Shown: positions 38,387 to 46,962, counted from the first letter of the stretch. The stretch is 64,000 nucleotides of DNA from a bacterium (GCA_030550175.1 JAUQPW010000010.1:1-64000); one strand, 5' to 3'. Notes: a model not told the origin generated them from the sequence alone. A program made the numbers and translations.

Positions 38387-38695
38387 ATGGATCAGATAAA
38401 TCGGAGAAAACAAATAAGCATAGGTCTCTTAGCGCTCTTGATTGCCGGGATCAGTTGCATGTACATCGCCTTATTTATGCACCTGTGCTGTTCTTCTACC
38501 TTTGTGCCTTATCATTCCCTACCTTCTCCGGACTGTAATCTATCATCCAACACCTTGGTCCTTGGAGTTGGTCTTTTTATGTTATTCGGCTTAATCCTTC
38601 TCTTTTTCTTACCCCCTGCCGACCTTATTCCCCATTTATCAGAATTTATTGATTCCCTTTTTAAACCTCCTCAGTCTGTAATCTGCTTTTCCTAA
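38387..38695 (+). CDS. Small two-TM membrane protein, possible LPGF family member D
   Basis: A 102-residue protein with a first membrane segment, a loop with LCCSSTFVPYH and PDCN, a second membrane segment and a PPQSVICFS tail. It has the same layout as the 9291 and 34707 proteins but sequence similarity is weak. The frame is open further upstream, but ATG 38387 begins the membrane protein (GTG 38354 is another option). No strong ribosome site. The Cys content suggests metal or redox work. Confidence 0.6.
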   Translation: MDQINRRKQISIGLLALLIAGISCMYIALFMHLCCSSTFVPYHSLPSPDCNLSSNTLVLGVGLFMLFGLILLFFLPPADLIPHLSEFIDSLFKPPQSVICFS

Positions 38696-38962
38696 GACTT
38701 TTCTTTTTTCTAATTCTCACAATCCCTTTAAGTTGAGGTTGTTGGTTGTCTTGCTCAGGAAGTTCCAGCCTGCAGGTAGTTAGGCTCTTCCCGAGAAGCA
38801 GGATAGTACGGTCCTTTTCCTATATTACGATCCCAGGTTTATCCCAATAAACCGATAGGAGTGGATCTGAAAGGGTGGTGATCGTATGGACCCAGAACCC
38901 TCTGAGGGCTTTTCTGGGATGTGGGAATCTTACTCCATAAAAAACATCCTGAAAGGATATTT

Positions 38963-39673
38963 ATGCTTAAAAAAATCATATTAAGGATTTTTATCTTGAT
39001 CCTGGTAAGTGGAATAACTCTTTTGTCGCTGATCAATGGTTCATGGTCAGTTATTAAGGGTCAGTTGTCAGAGGTCAAGGTATGGATACAACAGACAACA
39101 GAGAACCGACAAGGGACAACAGACAAAAGACCAGCCGGTCTCCAGGTAGATAAGTCCCAGGCCACGGAAGTCGAAACACTCTTAGCTACTGCCGAAGAAG
39201 ATCTCTTTGCTAAAGCCGGTGTGCAGAAGTTCAACGAGAAAATTGAAGCCCCAGACTTTACTCTGAAAAACCTGGAGAGGCAGGATGTTAGTTTAAAGGA
39301 GTTCCGGGGTAAACTGGTATTTTTAAACTTCTGGGCTACCTGGTGTGGCCCGTGCCGCGTTGAGAAACCAACCATTGAAAAACTTTATCAAGAATTTAAG
39401 GAGAAAGGGTTAATTGTTTTGGCTATTTCCGTCGACCAGGGAGACTCGGCCCACTTAGTTCAATCTTATATGGAGGAGCACAAGCTCAGCTACCAGGCAC
39501 TCCTGGACCCTGAACAAAGGGTAGCGAAGGCTTATGCAGTAAAAGGAATTCCTATCACGTATTTGATTGATCAAGAGGGGTTTATTATCGGGGCAGCTAT
39601 GGGAGCACGGTTGTGGGATAAGGACGAGCCGAGAAAGCTGATAGCCCATTTGCTTGAGAAATCTGAAAAATGA
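38963..39673 (+). CDS. Membrane-anchored TlpA-like thioredoxin 1
   Basis: A 236-residue protein with an N-terminal anchor, a hydrophilic linker and a TlpA/ResA-type thioredoxin domain (APDFTLKNL, NFWATWCGPCRVEKP). The WCGPC active site is intact. It reduces disulfides in the periplasm, commonly in cytochrome c maturation or metal-protein reduction. The linker is made of palindromic element g. GAAAGGA precedes the ATG at 38963. The CcdA-like gene that follows may supply electrons. Confidence 0.92.
   Translation: MLKKIILRIFILILVSGITLLSLINGSWSVIKGQLSEVKVWIQQTTENRQGTTDKRPAGLQVDKSQATEVETLLATAEEDLFAKAGVQKFNEKIEAPDFTLKNLERQDVSLKEFRGKLVFLNFWATWCGPCRVEKPTIEKLYQEFKEKGLIVLAISVDQGDSAHLVQSYMEEHKLSYQALLDPEQRVAKAYAVKGIPITYLIDQEGFIIGAAMGARLWDKDEPRKLIAHLLEKSEK
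39038..39132. repeat. Simple-sequence palindromic element g, inside the TlpA gene
   Basis: Left arm (39038-39076) has TGGTCAGTTATTAAGGGTCA and CAGTTGTCAGAGGTC; right arm (39088-39132) has ACAACAGACAACAGAGAACC and GACAACAGACAAAAGACC. It is read in frame and encodes the polar linker between anchor and thioredoxin domain. Confidence 0.65.
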
Positions 39674-39837
39674 GCTGATACGCTCTCTCATACTGATTCT
39701 GAATAAATAAGTTGCATAACCTGTTGTAGGAGCACTCTCTGGAACTGCCCTGTTTAAGGGTAACGAGAAGAATTACCCCTACGTAATCAGGTAACCTTTT
39801 CAGAGGGGATAGGTATTACCTAAACAAGGAGTGAGAT

Positions 39838-40593
39838 ATGTTAGTTGAGTGGTATACTTTTCTAAGTAAATTCTATGCTTCGGTTGCCGATCCCATTACA
39901 AAAATAAGTGATACCCTTAATATCCCGGTTCTAAGCGCGTTGTTAATGGGAGTTTTAGGAACCACGGCTCCCTGTCAGTTGACTACCAATGCCACTGCCA
40001 TTGCCTATGTATCCCGACGACTTTCTAACCCTTTCCAGGCTGCCAGAACTGCTCTGGCCTATCTGTTGGGAAAGGTTCTGGTGTATTCTTTGATTGGAGG
40101 CTTAGTGGTCTTCTTTGGAACTCAGGCCCAAGCCCTTTCCATTCCGGTGATCATCGTGGTGAAAAAAGCTCTAGGCCCTCTGATGATCCTGGTTGGATTA
40201 TATATGCTGGGGGTGTTTAAGCCAGGGATATCCCTGGGGCAAGGTTTCAGCCGGTGGTTGAAAGGACAGGCTCAACAGCAAGGTATCTGGGGGGCTTTTC
40301 TCCTGGGTGTGGCTTTTTCCTTTGCTTTCTGCCCGACCTTATTCCTGTTGTTTTTCAGTATTGTCATTCCCTTGAGTTTATCCGCTACCGGAGGATGGGT
40401 CTTCCCGGCTATCTTTGCACTGGGCACCACTTTGCCACTCCTGGTCTTTACCTCTATTTTTCTTTTTGGATCCGAGCTGGCTGAATCCTATGTGAAAAAA
40501 ATAAAAAATCTGGACAAATACCTGCGTCGAATAGCCGGGATCATTTTCCTGTTGGCTGGACTTAATGATACCTTTCTTTATTGGATGCTATGA
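39838..40593 (+). CDS. CcdA/DsbD-type membrane electron carrier
   Basis: A 251-residue protein with six or seven membrane segments and two isolated Cys, Cys46 (TTAPCQLT) and Cys165 (FAFCPTL), located as in CcdA and the DsbD beta domain. The family passes electrons from cytoplasmic thioredoxin to periplasmic thiol proteins. A good ribosome site (AAGGAG) precedes the ATG. The TlpA-like gene upstream is its likely partner. Confidence 0.9.
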   Translation: MLVEWYTFLSKFYASVADPITKISDTLNIPVLSALLMGVLGTTAPCQLTTNATAIAYVSRRLSNPFQAARTALAYLLGKVLVYSLIGGLVVFFGTQAQALSIPVIIVVKKALGPLMILVGLYMLGVFKPGISLGQGFSRWLKGQAQQQGIWGAFLLGVAFSFAFCPTLFLLFFSIVIPLSLSATGGWVFPAIFALGTTLPLLVFTSIFLFGSELAESYVKKIKNLDKYLRRIAGIIFLLAGLNDTFLYWML

Positions 40594-40600
40594 ATCCAGG

Positions 40601-40647
40601 GTGAGAGGTTAAAGGTTAGAAGGGTTCTTCACCTTTTACCTTTCCAC
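40601..40647. repeat. Simple-sequence palindromic element h
   Basis: Left arm GTGAGAGGTTAAAGGTTAGA (from 40601) pairs with CTTCACCTTTTACCTTTCCA (40627-40646). Confidence 0.55.
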
Positions 40648-40671
40648 GGACGAGAGGTTCGAGATCTCAAC

Positions 40672-40824
40672 ATGAAACGATTTGGAGAGTACTTATGCTC
40701 AGAAGAGCGTGCCGAAGAATATGTTAAGGAGGTTCGAGCTCAGCGAGCCGGAGTGACCCGATCCAGATCTGAGCCGGAAGAACAGATTACTCCTAGATCC
40801 TGTCATCGAGTCGGATGTTGTTAA
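40672..40824 (+). CDS. Possible 50-residue Cys-containing protein
   Basis: A short frame encodes a 50-residue polar protein ending in SCHRVGCC with a Cys9. It stands 27 bp before the next Cys-rich gene in the same direction. The ribosome site is weak, so the call is tentative. The CHxxGCC tail would suit metal binding. Confidence 0.42.
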   Translation: MKRFGEYLCSEERAEEYVKEVRAQRAGVTRSRSEPEEQITPRSCHRVGCC

Positions 40825-40851
40825 CTTAAACCTTTAATAAGGAGGGAGAAG

Positions 40852-41370
40852 ATGAACTGCTGTAATAAGGACAAAGACGATAAGAATAGTCAAGGTACGA
40901 ATAACCTGCAAATGGGCGTAAAAGACCTGCTCAAGATGGGAGCATGTTGTGCAGGTCCTCTGGTAGGGGCTGCAATTCTGGGGGCATTTGGAGTTAATGC
41001 TTCCTTCCTGGCTGCCCTGGCCTGTCCTCTCATGATGGGATACATGATGTGGATGATGGGAAGGATGCAACCATCTCAAGGCCAGTCTTCAGAAGTAGAA
41101 GAGTCACCTGGAGTCAGAACAGGCTTAAAACCTGCCCCTATGGACAAATCTGCCGAACAATTTTCCCCAAAATCAATTAAAGAATTGCCTGACTTACCAA
41201 AAGCCCTGGAGACTGCTAAGGGGGACTTAGCTGGAGAAGAGGGGAGTCGTTTAGATGAAGGAAAGATTGGTAGGGAAAAGATTCAAACAGGGGTTGTGAG
41301 GGAGATTAAACCGGTATCTGCCGGTCCTGACGGGGCGAAAGGAGAAAGAGAGTCCTATGAGAGAACCTAA
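40852..41370 (+). CDS. Cys/Met-rich small membrane protein, unrecognised
   Basis: A 172-residue protein. A Cys pair near the N-terminus (MNCC), then a membrane region with KMGACCAGPLVGAAILGAFG and LACPLMMGYMMWMMGRM, then about 110 residues of polar, probably disordered sequence. A CC in the first membrane segment recalls MerT/MerF-type mercury importers, but the rest does not match. A strong ribosome site (AAGGAGGG) precedes the ATG. The end overlaps the next gene by 14 bp. Confidence 0.72.
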   Translation: MNCCNKDKDDKNSQGTNNLQMGVKDLLKMGACCAGPLVGAAILGAFGVNASFLAALACPLMMGYMMWMMGRMQPSQGQSSEVEESPGVRTGLKPAPMDKSAEQFSPKSIKELPDLPKALETAKGDLAGEEGSRLDEGKIGREKIQTGVVREIKPVSAGPDGAKGERESYERT

Positions 41371-42286
41371 GGGAAAACAAAGCAAGATGAAACGATCCAA
41401 TCGGTATACTAACATTTATATTGTAACGGGTTTGGTTATAACCCTTGCACTGGCTTTTGTTGTTTTAAAGATTAGTGTTCAGGTTTCCGGTAGCGCCATG
41501 GGAAGGGAAGAACTTCTTGCCAAAGGACAGCATCTCCACTCCCTGGCTGTTCTGGCTGGAGATCCAGATATCATCCTGGTAGGGGCCCATGGGGGGCTTT
41601 TCAAAAGCACCGACGAAGGGAAAACCTGGGAAGTAGTCCCTGGAGAAGCCATTAAAACCGATGTGATGGGACTTTACGTGCATCAGAAATCCGATCAGGT
41701 GATTTATGCCAGCGGCCATGACATCGGCATCATGAAAAGTGTCGATGGAGGACAAAGTTGGATTTCTCTGATCAAAGGGTTGCCTGAACACCCCGATGTC
41801 CATGCCATGACCTCTAACCCCCATAATCCCCAGGAGGTGTATATCTGGGTAGTAGGTGTAGGCCTCTTCAAAAGTTCAAATGGAGGGGAACGTTGGTCAT
41901 TGATCAGTCCGGGGTTAGCCAAGATAAATGTGTGGTCCTTAGCAGTTCATCCGGAAAAGCCGGAAACCCTTTATGCCGGGACCAGTGCTGGTTTTTTAGT
42001 AACTCGTAATGGAGGGTTTAGCTGGCAGCCGGTCAGGGAAAGATTCCCTGAGAAGCCGCTATTTTCTTTGTTGATAGATCCCGAAAATCCGAAGGTGATT
42101 TTAGGGGGAACGCAACAAGGGATGCTTAAGACCGTGGACGAGGGGTTAAGCTGGAGTCCTGTAGAGGGGGTTAGGGAAGACGTGCTGGCTTTAGCCCGGC
42201 ATCCTGTAGAATCCAGGAGGTTTTATGCTTTAACGGCCAGGGGGAACATCCTTAAAAGTCAGGATAGTGGAAATACCTGGCAATAA
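41357..42286 (+). CDS. Exported BNR/Asp-box beta-propeller protein (F510_1955-like)
   Basis: A 309-residue protein with an N-terminal anchor or signal and repeated blades carrying Asp-box motifs (SxDxGxxW: STDEGKTW, SVDGGQSW, SSNGGERW, TVDEGLSW, SQDSGNTW). It resembles the F510_1955 family of sialidase-like propellers found in metal-resistance clusters; catalytic residues are not evident. The ribosome site AAAGGAG is 14 bases before the ATG at 41357; a second start exists at 41387. A broken paralogue follows at 42376. Confidence 0.86.
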   Translation: MREPKGKQSKMKRSNRYTNIYIVTGLVITLALAFVVLKISVQVSGSAMGREELLAKGQHLHSLAVLAGDPDIILVGAHGGLFKSTDEGKTWEVVPGEAIKTDVMGLYVHQKSDQVIYASGHDIGIMKSVDGGQSWISLIKGLPEHPDVHAMTSNPHNPQEVYIWVVGVGLFKSSNGGERWSLISPGLAKINVWSLAVHPEKPETLYAGTSAGFLVTRNGGFSWQPVRERFPEKPLFSLLIDPENPKVILGGTQQGMLKTVDEGLSWSPVEGVREDVLALARHPVESRRFYALTARGNILKSQDSGNTWQ

Positions 42287-42353
42287 ACAGAAAGCAGAAA
42301 ACAGAAGGTGGAAGGCAAAGGTAACCAATCATTACAGCCCCCTGCTTTCTGAA
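42285..42353. repeat. Simple-sequence palindromic element i
   Basis: Left arm words AACAGAAAGCAGAAAACAG and AGAAGGTGGAAGGC (42285-42315) pair loosely with CCCCCTGCTTTCTGAATT (42338-42355). Confidence 0.5.
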
Positions 42354-42375
42354 TTATAAGGGAGGATATGAAAAA

Positions 42376-43299
42376 ATGATGAGAAAAAATCTGTGGTTAA
42401 TCTTGACCCTATTGATTATAGCAGTTTTTGGAGGATGGATCTCTTTCTGGACTCTCAATGGGGAAGTTTCTGCCCAAGAGAAGGAATCCTCCTTACTTGA
42501 AAGTCGTAGGATGGAGATGACCGAAATGGAGCATCTCCATGTTTTAGCTCTTAACCCCCAGAATAATACCCTTTTCAAGGGAACTCATTATGGACTCTAT
42601 AAAAGCACTGATGAAGGAAAAACCTGGCAAAAGCTGGATCTCATAGGGGATCTTAAAAACTTTGACTTTATGGCTTTAGTACTAGATCCGACAGATCCTC
42701 AAGTGATGTATGCGGCAGGTCATGACATGTGGGTAGTTAAGAGTACCGATGGAGGGATAAGCTGGAAGACGGTTAAAAATGGACTTCCCAGTAGCGATGT
42801 CCATGGCCTCTCCATTCATCCTACGGATAAACGGCTTCACGCCTGGGTGGTAGATAAAGGGCTATACCGATCCAAGGACGGAGGAGCGAGCTGGCAACGG
42901 GTAGACGATGGGCCTCCTGCTGATGTAAAGACTCTAACAGTAGCCAACGTCCCCACAGGAATGGGAGGAATCTGGTTGATAGCTGCGACAGCCGATGGTC
43001 TTTATCTGAGTATGGACTGATTTTGAGGATGGAGCAAAGCGGGTGGTCTACCTGCAAACCAAACGGTTTATACGTTTATATTAGATCCCCAAGATCCTCA
43101 GGTGCTCTACGTGGGAATGAAAGATGGGGTTTATAAATCCCAGGATAATGGACGGCGCTGGAATCGAGTGGGGGAAGGGTTAAGCAACATTACGACTCTG
43201 ATCATTCACCCTGAAACCCGGGTATTGTATGCAGGAAGTAGCGATGGAAAGGTTTTCAAAAGCTTGGATGGAGGAGTACACTGGGAGGCTACAAATTAG
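42376..43299 (+). pseudogene. Second propeller gene with two in-frame TGA codons
   Basis: The paralogue of 41357-42286. The first 214 codons give a normal exported propeller (STDEGKTW, STDGGISW, SKDGGASW), ending at TGA 43018-43020. The reading frame then contains TTT, a second TGA (43024-43026) and continues GWSKAGGLPANQTVYTFI, SQDNGRRW and SLDGGVHW to TAG at 43299, with total length about 308 codons, like its neighbour. The SxDxGxxW spacing is kept across the two TGA codons. It may be a recent nonsense pseudogene, a sequencing error or a readthrough case. Confidence 0.72.
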
Positions 43300-43669
43300 T
43301 TTTACCTGTATAGGGTCAGAAGGGGGAAGATCTCTAACCCTAAGTGCAATTCTTTTGATCTTCACAGCAGCCGTAATCATGGCTGCAGAAGAAACCCAGA
43401 CCCTTACCGGTCATATCTATTGTGTGCTGCCAACAGATATCGGTGTAAAACTCGAGCCTGGGGTTTGCCCCGGAGGTGAAGGCCACGGTACCCATATCCT
43501 TAAAACACCCGATGGCAAACTGATTCTCTTACAGGAAACTCCGGATCTGGAAAAAAATCTGTCGAAACTCACAGCAGAGCAAAAGAAGAACGTGACTATG
43601 GAGGGTAAAATGATAGGTCCTACGACTTTTAACCCAGAAATTATCAGGTGGCCCTGGCTTCAGAGGTAG
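43268..43669 (+). CDS. Small exported protein, unrecognised
   Basis: A protein of about 133 residues with a hydrophobic segment (LTLSAILLIFTAAVIM) and a mature part TGHIYCVLPTDIGVKLEPGV, CPGGEGHGTHILKTPDG. Two Cys lie 20 residues apart. The start is uncertain: ATG 43268 or 43229 both overlap the end of the propeller gene and neither has a clear ribosome site. Function unknown. Confidence 0.6.
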   Translation: MEEYTGRLQISFTCIGSEGGRSLTLSAILLIFTAAVIMAAEETQTLTGHIYCVLPTDIGVKLEPGVCPGGEGHGTHILKTPDGKLILLQETPDLEKNLSKLTAEQKKNVTMEGKMIGPTTFNPEIIRWPWLQR

Positions 43670-43776
43670 CTTGAAGCCTGCTAACTTAAAAAACCTGAAT
43701 GGAGACCAAAAGTTCTACTTTCACACTTTAAAGGGAGAAAAGTGGAAGTCCGGGCCAATCTCAACTCTGTTGGAAT

Positions 43777-44352
43777 ATGACCGCATTAGGTATAGAGAAA
43801 AAGCTAATTCTGATACTTGTGATCAGTCCGATCCTTCTCGTTCTAATTGTGTTTGCACTGGCTTTTATCCAGAGGGATAAAAGCTCGAAAACCCTTCAAA
43901 AATCTGAACCTCTTAAAATAGGGTCTTTGGCCCCGGACTTTACTTTCCCGGATTTAAATGATTCGGAAAGAAAGTTGTCAGATTATCGAGGCAAGGTGGT
44001 ATTTATCAACATCTGGGCCACGTGGTGCCCTCCTTGTATTTACGAGATGCCGTCCATGCAGCGGCTTTATGATCAGTTAAAAGGAGAGGATTTTGAGATA
44101 CTGGCGATCAGCATCGATGCTTTAGGTAAGCAAGTTGTTGAACCTTTTATACAAAAGTATCATCTGACTTTTCCCATTTTGCTGGATCCCACGGGAAAGA
44201 TAAAAAAACTTTATGCAACCACCGGAGTTCCTGAAAGTTTTATTGTAGATAAGAACGGGATACTGGTTTTGAAAGTTATAGGACCTCAAAAATGGGATTC
44301 CGAAGCTGTGCTAAAATTTTTTAGAAGGTTAATTCAAGGTGAAGTGAGCTAG
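43777..44352 (+). CDS. Membrane-anchored TlpA-like thioredoxin 2
   Basis: A 191-residue TlpA/ResA-type protein with an N-terminal anchor and IWATWCPPCIYEMPS, a WCPPC active site. Domain and size are normal. It is the second such thiol reductase in the island and probably supports copper-protein or cytochrome maturation. Confidence 0.92.
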   Translation: MTALGIEKKLILILVISPILLVLIVFALAFIQRDKSSKTLQKSEPLKIGSLAPDFTFPDLNDSERKLSDYRGKVVFINIWATWCPPCIYEMPSMQRLYDQLKGEDFEILAISIDALGKQVVEPFIQKYHLTFPILLDPTGKIKKLYATTGVPESFIVDKNGILVLKVIGPQKWDSEAVLKFFRRLIQGEVS

Positions 44353-44353
44353 C

Positions 44354-44520
44354 TCTCACCCCATCGTTCCTCCTCTCCGGAAGCTTCCGGAGAGGAGGAA
44401 ATTTTTCAGAGGCAGGTTTTTTAATCTAATCCCTCCGACTCCACTTCCTTCTCACCTGCTGACTCCCCTTCCCAACTTGGGAGTGGGGGAACGAGAGGGT
44501 GAGGGGAGAGTGGGGGCCCA
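44354..44520. repeat. Two copies of the CCCTCACCCC palindrome family
   Basis: 44354-44400 has CCTCCTCTCCGGAAGCTTCC with a GGAGAGGAGG arm. 44463-44510 has CTCCCCTTCCCAACTTGGGA and GGGTGAGGGGAGAG words. The first is a clear hairpin that could end the thioredoxin transcript. Confidence 0.5.
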
Positions 44521-44622
44521 GGCAATCTACGAGTTCCCCTTCCCGATGCGGAAAGGGGTTAGGTTAGAAAAAACGACCCCTGAGAGGAGGGAGAAGGAGG
44601 GTAAGGCAGGAGGAATCTTTTA

Positions 44623-46212
44623 ATGGATAAACCTTCCATAGAAAGTAGGAGGAACGGGACCATGAAAGAGCAAGGGCATTTAAGAGATGACACCGGAACA
44701 GCAGCGATAAAGGAGGAGTCTTTCTCACGGCGAGAGTTTCTAAAAATATCCGGACAGATAGGGTTAGGTGCTTTGGCCCTTACGGTTGGTAACCGAGCCC
44801 TATCCATGGGACAAAGGGGTGCTATCCAACGGAAAGATGCAGCTGGGATCCGAGAGATCTATCTGGAAGCACGGGAAGTGGACTGGGAGCTGGCTCCGGG
44901 CAAAGTTATCAGGGCCATGGCCTATAATGGTCAGATCCCGGGTCCCGAGATCCGCCTCAAGGAAGGGGAGCGGGTTCGGATCGTCTTGAAGAACGCACTT
45001 CCCGAATCGACGACCATCCACTGGCATGGGGTGGATGTGCCCAATCCCATGGACGGAGTGCCCGGGATCACTCAAGATCCCATCAGGCCCGGAGAGACCT
45101 TTGTTTATGAGTTCAAGGCCCGACCTCCAGGAACTCGCTGGTACCATACCCACTTCCAGGAGCATCGACAGCTCGACCTGGGTCTCTATGCCCCCTTCAT
45201 TATCGAACCTGCGGAGGAAAAAGAACCCACCTTCGATCGTGAGTACACCTTGATTCTCGACGACTGGGCCACCGGGATGGGGCCCCCACTCCCGAGCACG
45301 CGGGCAGGAACCGCAGGCCGCCGTGGTAGTATGGGAGGAATGATGGAGGACATGATGGGAGGGATGATGGAGGACATGATGGGAGGGATGATGGGGAGCA
45401 AACAAACGCCTGTTTACGATACCCTGACCATTAATGGAAAGGCCTATCCGGCCACCGAGCCCCTTCACGTCCACAAGGGAGAGCGCGTCCGGCTTCGGAT
45501 TATCAACGCAAGTGCCGACCACACCCATGTCCTCCGCCTGGCAGGACATCGTCTGAAAGTAACCCATACCGATGGAAACCCGTTGACACAATCTGTAGAG
45601 GTGGATGCAATACCCATCGCCCCCAGCGAGCGGTACGATGTCCTCTTCGTAGCAAACCGACCCGGTACCTGGTTCCTGTTTTGTGCCGAGCCCGGCCATC
45701 CCGATGCAGGTGAACGGGTCCTGGTGGTGTATGACGGATATGAAGGAATAGAGCCGGAGATGCCTCCAGAAGGAGTAACCGGCTTGAACCTCTGGCACTA
45801 CCGTTTAGGCCTGGGCAAGGAAATCTTGCCAAAACCCTTCGGGCAGGAGCGAATCTTTAACCTTACCTTAAGCGGCGGGATGATGGGCTCTGATGCCTGG
45901 ACTATCAACGGCAGGCAGTATCCCAACACCGAGCCTCTACGCCTCCGCAAGGGGGACCTGGTCCGGGTTCGCTTCCTTAACCACAGTATGGAGGCACACC
46001 CTATGCACCTACACGGCCAGTCCTTCAAGGTCCTGGCAGTAAACGGCCGGAAACTTTCTGCTCCTATCGTGAAGGATAGCATAGACGTGGAGGCCCACAT
46101 GGGTTCGGTAGATATCGAGTTCACCGCCTATAACCCCGGGAATTGGTTCTTTCACTGCCATAAGCCGATGCACATGCAAGGGGGAATGATCACCCTTGCG
46201 AAAATCGGTTAA
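44623..46212 (+). CDS. TAT-exported multicopper oxidase 2 with Met-rich loop
   Basis: A 529-residue three-domain multicopper oxidase. TAT signal (SRREFLKISG), TTIHWHGVDVP, RWYHTHFQEH, HPMHLHGQSF and FFHCHKPMHMQGG give the copper ligands. The second domain carries a Met-rich loop with MGGMMEDMM repeated, encoded by a 24-bp tandem repeat. Such loops bind Cu(I) in CopA/PcoA-type and CueO oxidases. A strong ribosome site (GGAGGAA) precedes the ATG. The gene is GC-richer than its neighbours, suggesting recent transfer. Confidence 0.94.
   Translation: MDKPSIESRRNGTMKEQGHLRDDTGTAAIKEESFSRREFLKISGQIGLGALALTVGNRALSMGQRGAIQRKDAAGIREIYLEAREVDWELAPGKVIRAMAYNGQIPGPEIRLKEGERVRIVLKNALPESTTIHWHGVDVPNPMDGVPGITQDPIRPGETFVYEFKARPPGTRWYHTHFQEHRQLDLGLYAPFIIEPAEEKEPTFDREYTLILDDWATGMGPPLPSTRAGTAGRRGSMGGMMEDMMGGMMEDMMGGMMGSKQTPVYDTLTINGKAYPATEPLHVHKGERVRLRIINASADHTHVLRLAGHRLKVTHTDGNPLTQSVEVDAIPIAPSERYDVLFVANRPGTWFLFCAEPGHPDAGERVLVVYDGYEGIEPEMPPEGVTGLNLWHYRLGLGKEILPKPFGQERIFNLTLSGGMMGSDAWTINGRQYPNTEPLRLRKGDLVRVRFLNHSMEAHPMHLHGQSFKVLAVNGRKLSAPIVKDSIDVEAHMGSVDIEFTAYNPGNWFFHCHKPMHMQGGMITLAKIG
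45333..45396 (+). repeat. 24-bp tandem repeat in the oxidase gene
   Basis: Units 45333-45356 and 45357-45380 (GGGAGGGATGATGGAGGACA type) are nearly identical, followed by a partial third copy. Each encodes GGMMEDMM. Confidence 0.8.
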
Positions 46213-46252
46213 TAGCCGGAGATTGAGAGGTCTAACCTAACCAGAACTGTGA

Positions 46253-46360
46253 CGTAGAGACCTGGCCTACACCGGAGACTTTAAGGAAGTGGAGTTAGGC
46301 GAAGAGGTCCAGACCAGAGGGATTCCCACCTTTGTTTTCCCGTATAGACATCAGGTATGG
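46253..46360 (+). pseudogene. Possible remnant of a thioredoxin-fold protein
   Basis: A frame between stops reads DLAYTGDFKEVELGEEVQTR then GIPTFVFPYR, resembling the C-terminal cis-Pro region of thioredoxin/DsbA proteins (V-x-G-x-P-T-F-V). There is no start and no CxxC. It may be a relic, or chance. Confidence 0.25.
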
Positions 46361-46962
46361 TGATGGTCCCCGGCCTCATCGCCTCCTCCACATCCATCTG
46401 AAAGATTCCAAACTTCCGTGACCTGTTCCCCTGTGAACTTATAATTTCGAATTAAATATTTGCCCAGCCCACTGTATACATACCATCGCCAACATTTACA
46501 ACAACAGGGTCCCCCCTCATCAGCGTGCTGCATCGCATAGTCATATACCCTTTGTTCCTTGGAAGTTAATTGGATGTTCCGGTCCGAAGTAAGTAATTTT
46601 TTAGCAAGTTTTACCTCAATGTCATAGGGATCCGATGGGATTTCCGGGATAGAACTATATTTTTTTAGACCTTTAATCTGTTCGCTATAGCGGTGTAAAC
46701 TCATAGGACTGCAACATGAACCCTGCAGGTGAGCTGTATCTGGCATGGAAGGAATAGAGTTAAGAAACGATAAGGAACAAGATGAATTGCCGTGTTTGCT
46801 TAGATACTCAAACCGTTGAACCAGGGCTTCATTAGCCGGATCGTTCGAAGGCTCTTTAGAGGCTTCTTTTGAGGAACCGGCTAGTGACGTAAGATACGTA
46901 ATTCCCAATACCATTGAAAATACGGTTAAGAAGATTAAACAGTTTAAAATTTTATGCCTCAT
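46351..46962 (-). CDS. Cys-rich exported protein, conserved but unnamed
   Basis: A 203-residue protein with an N-terminal signal or anchor and several Cys groups: GSCCSPMSLHRYSEQIKGL, GGPCCCKCWRWYVYSGLGKY and SDGCGGG. I recall similar unnamed proteins in copper or mercury clusters of other bacteria (from memory, not verified). The CCCKC cluster suggests metal binding. It ends with a His-rich tail (DHHHT). A ribosome site (AAAGGAGG) precedes the ATG. Confidence 0.82.
   Translation of the reverse strand: MRHKILNCLIFLTVFSMVLGITYLTSLAGSSKEASKEPSNDPANEALVQRFEYLSKHGNSSCSLSFLNSIPSMPDTAHLQGSCCSPMSLHRYSEQIKGLKKYSSIPEIPSDPYDIEVKLAKKLLTSDRNIQLTSKEQRVYDYAMQHADEGGPCCCKCWRWYVYSGLGKYLIRNYKFTGEQVTEVWNLSDGCGGGDEAGDHHHT

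Noticed and set aside
42376..43299. A general genetic-code change (TGA as an amino acid)
   Set aside because: Several clearly intact genes here end in TGA (for example the kinase at 3722), so a code change is not supported.
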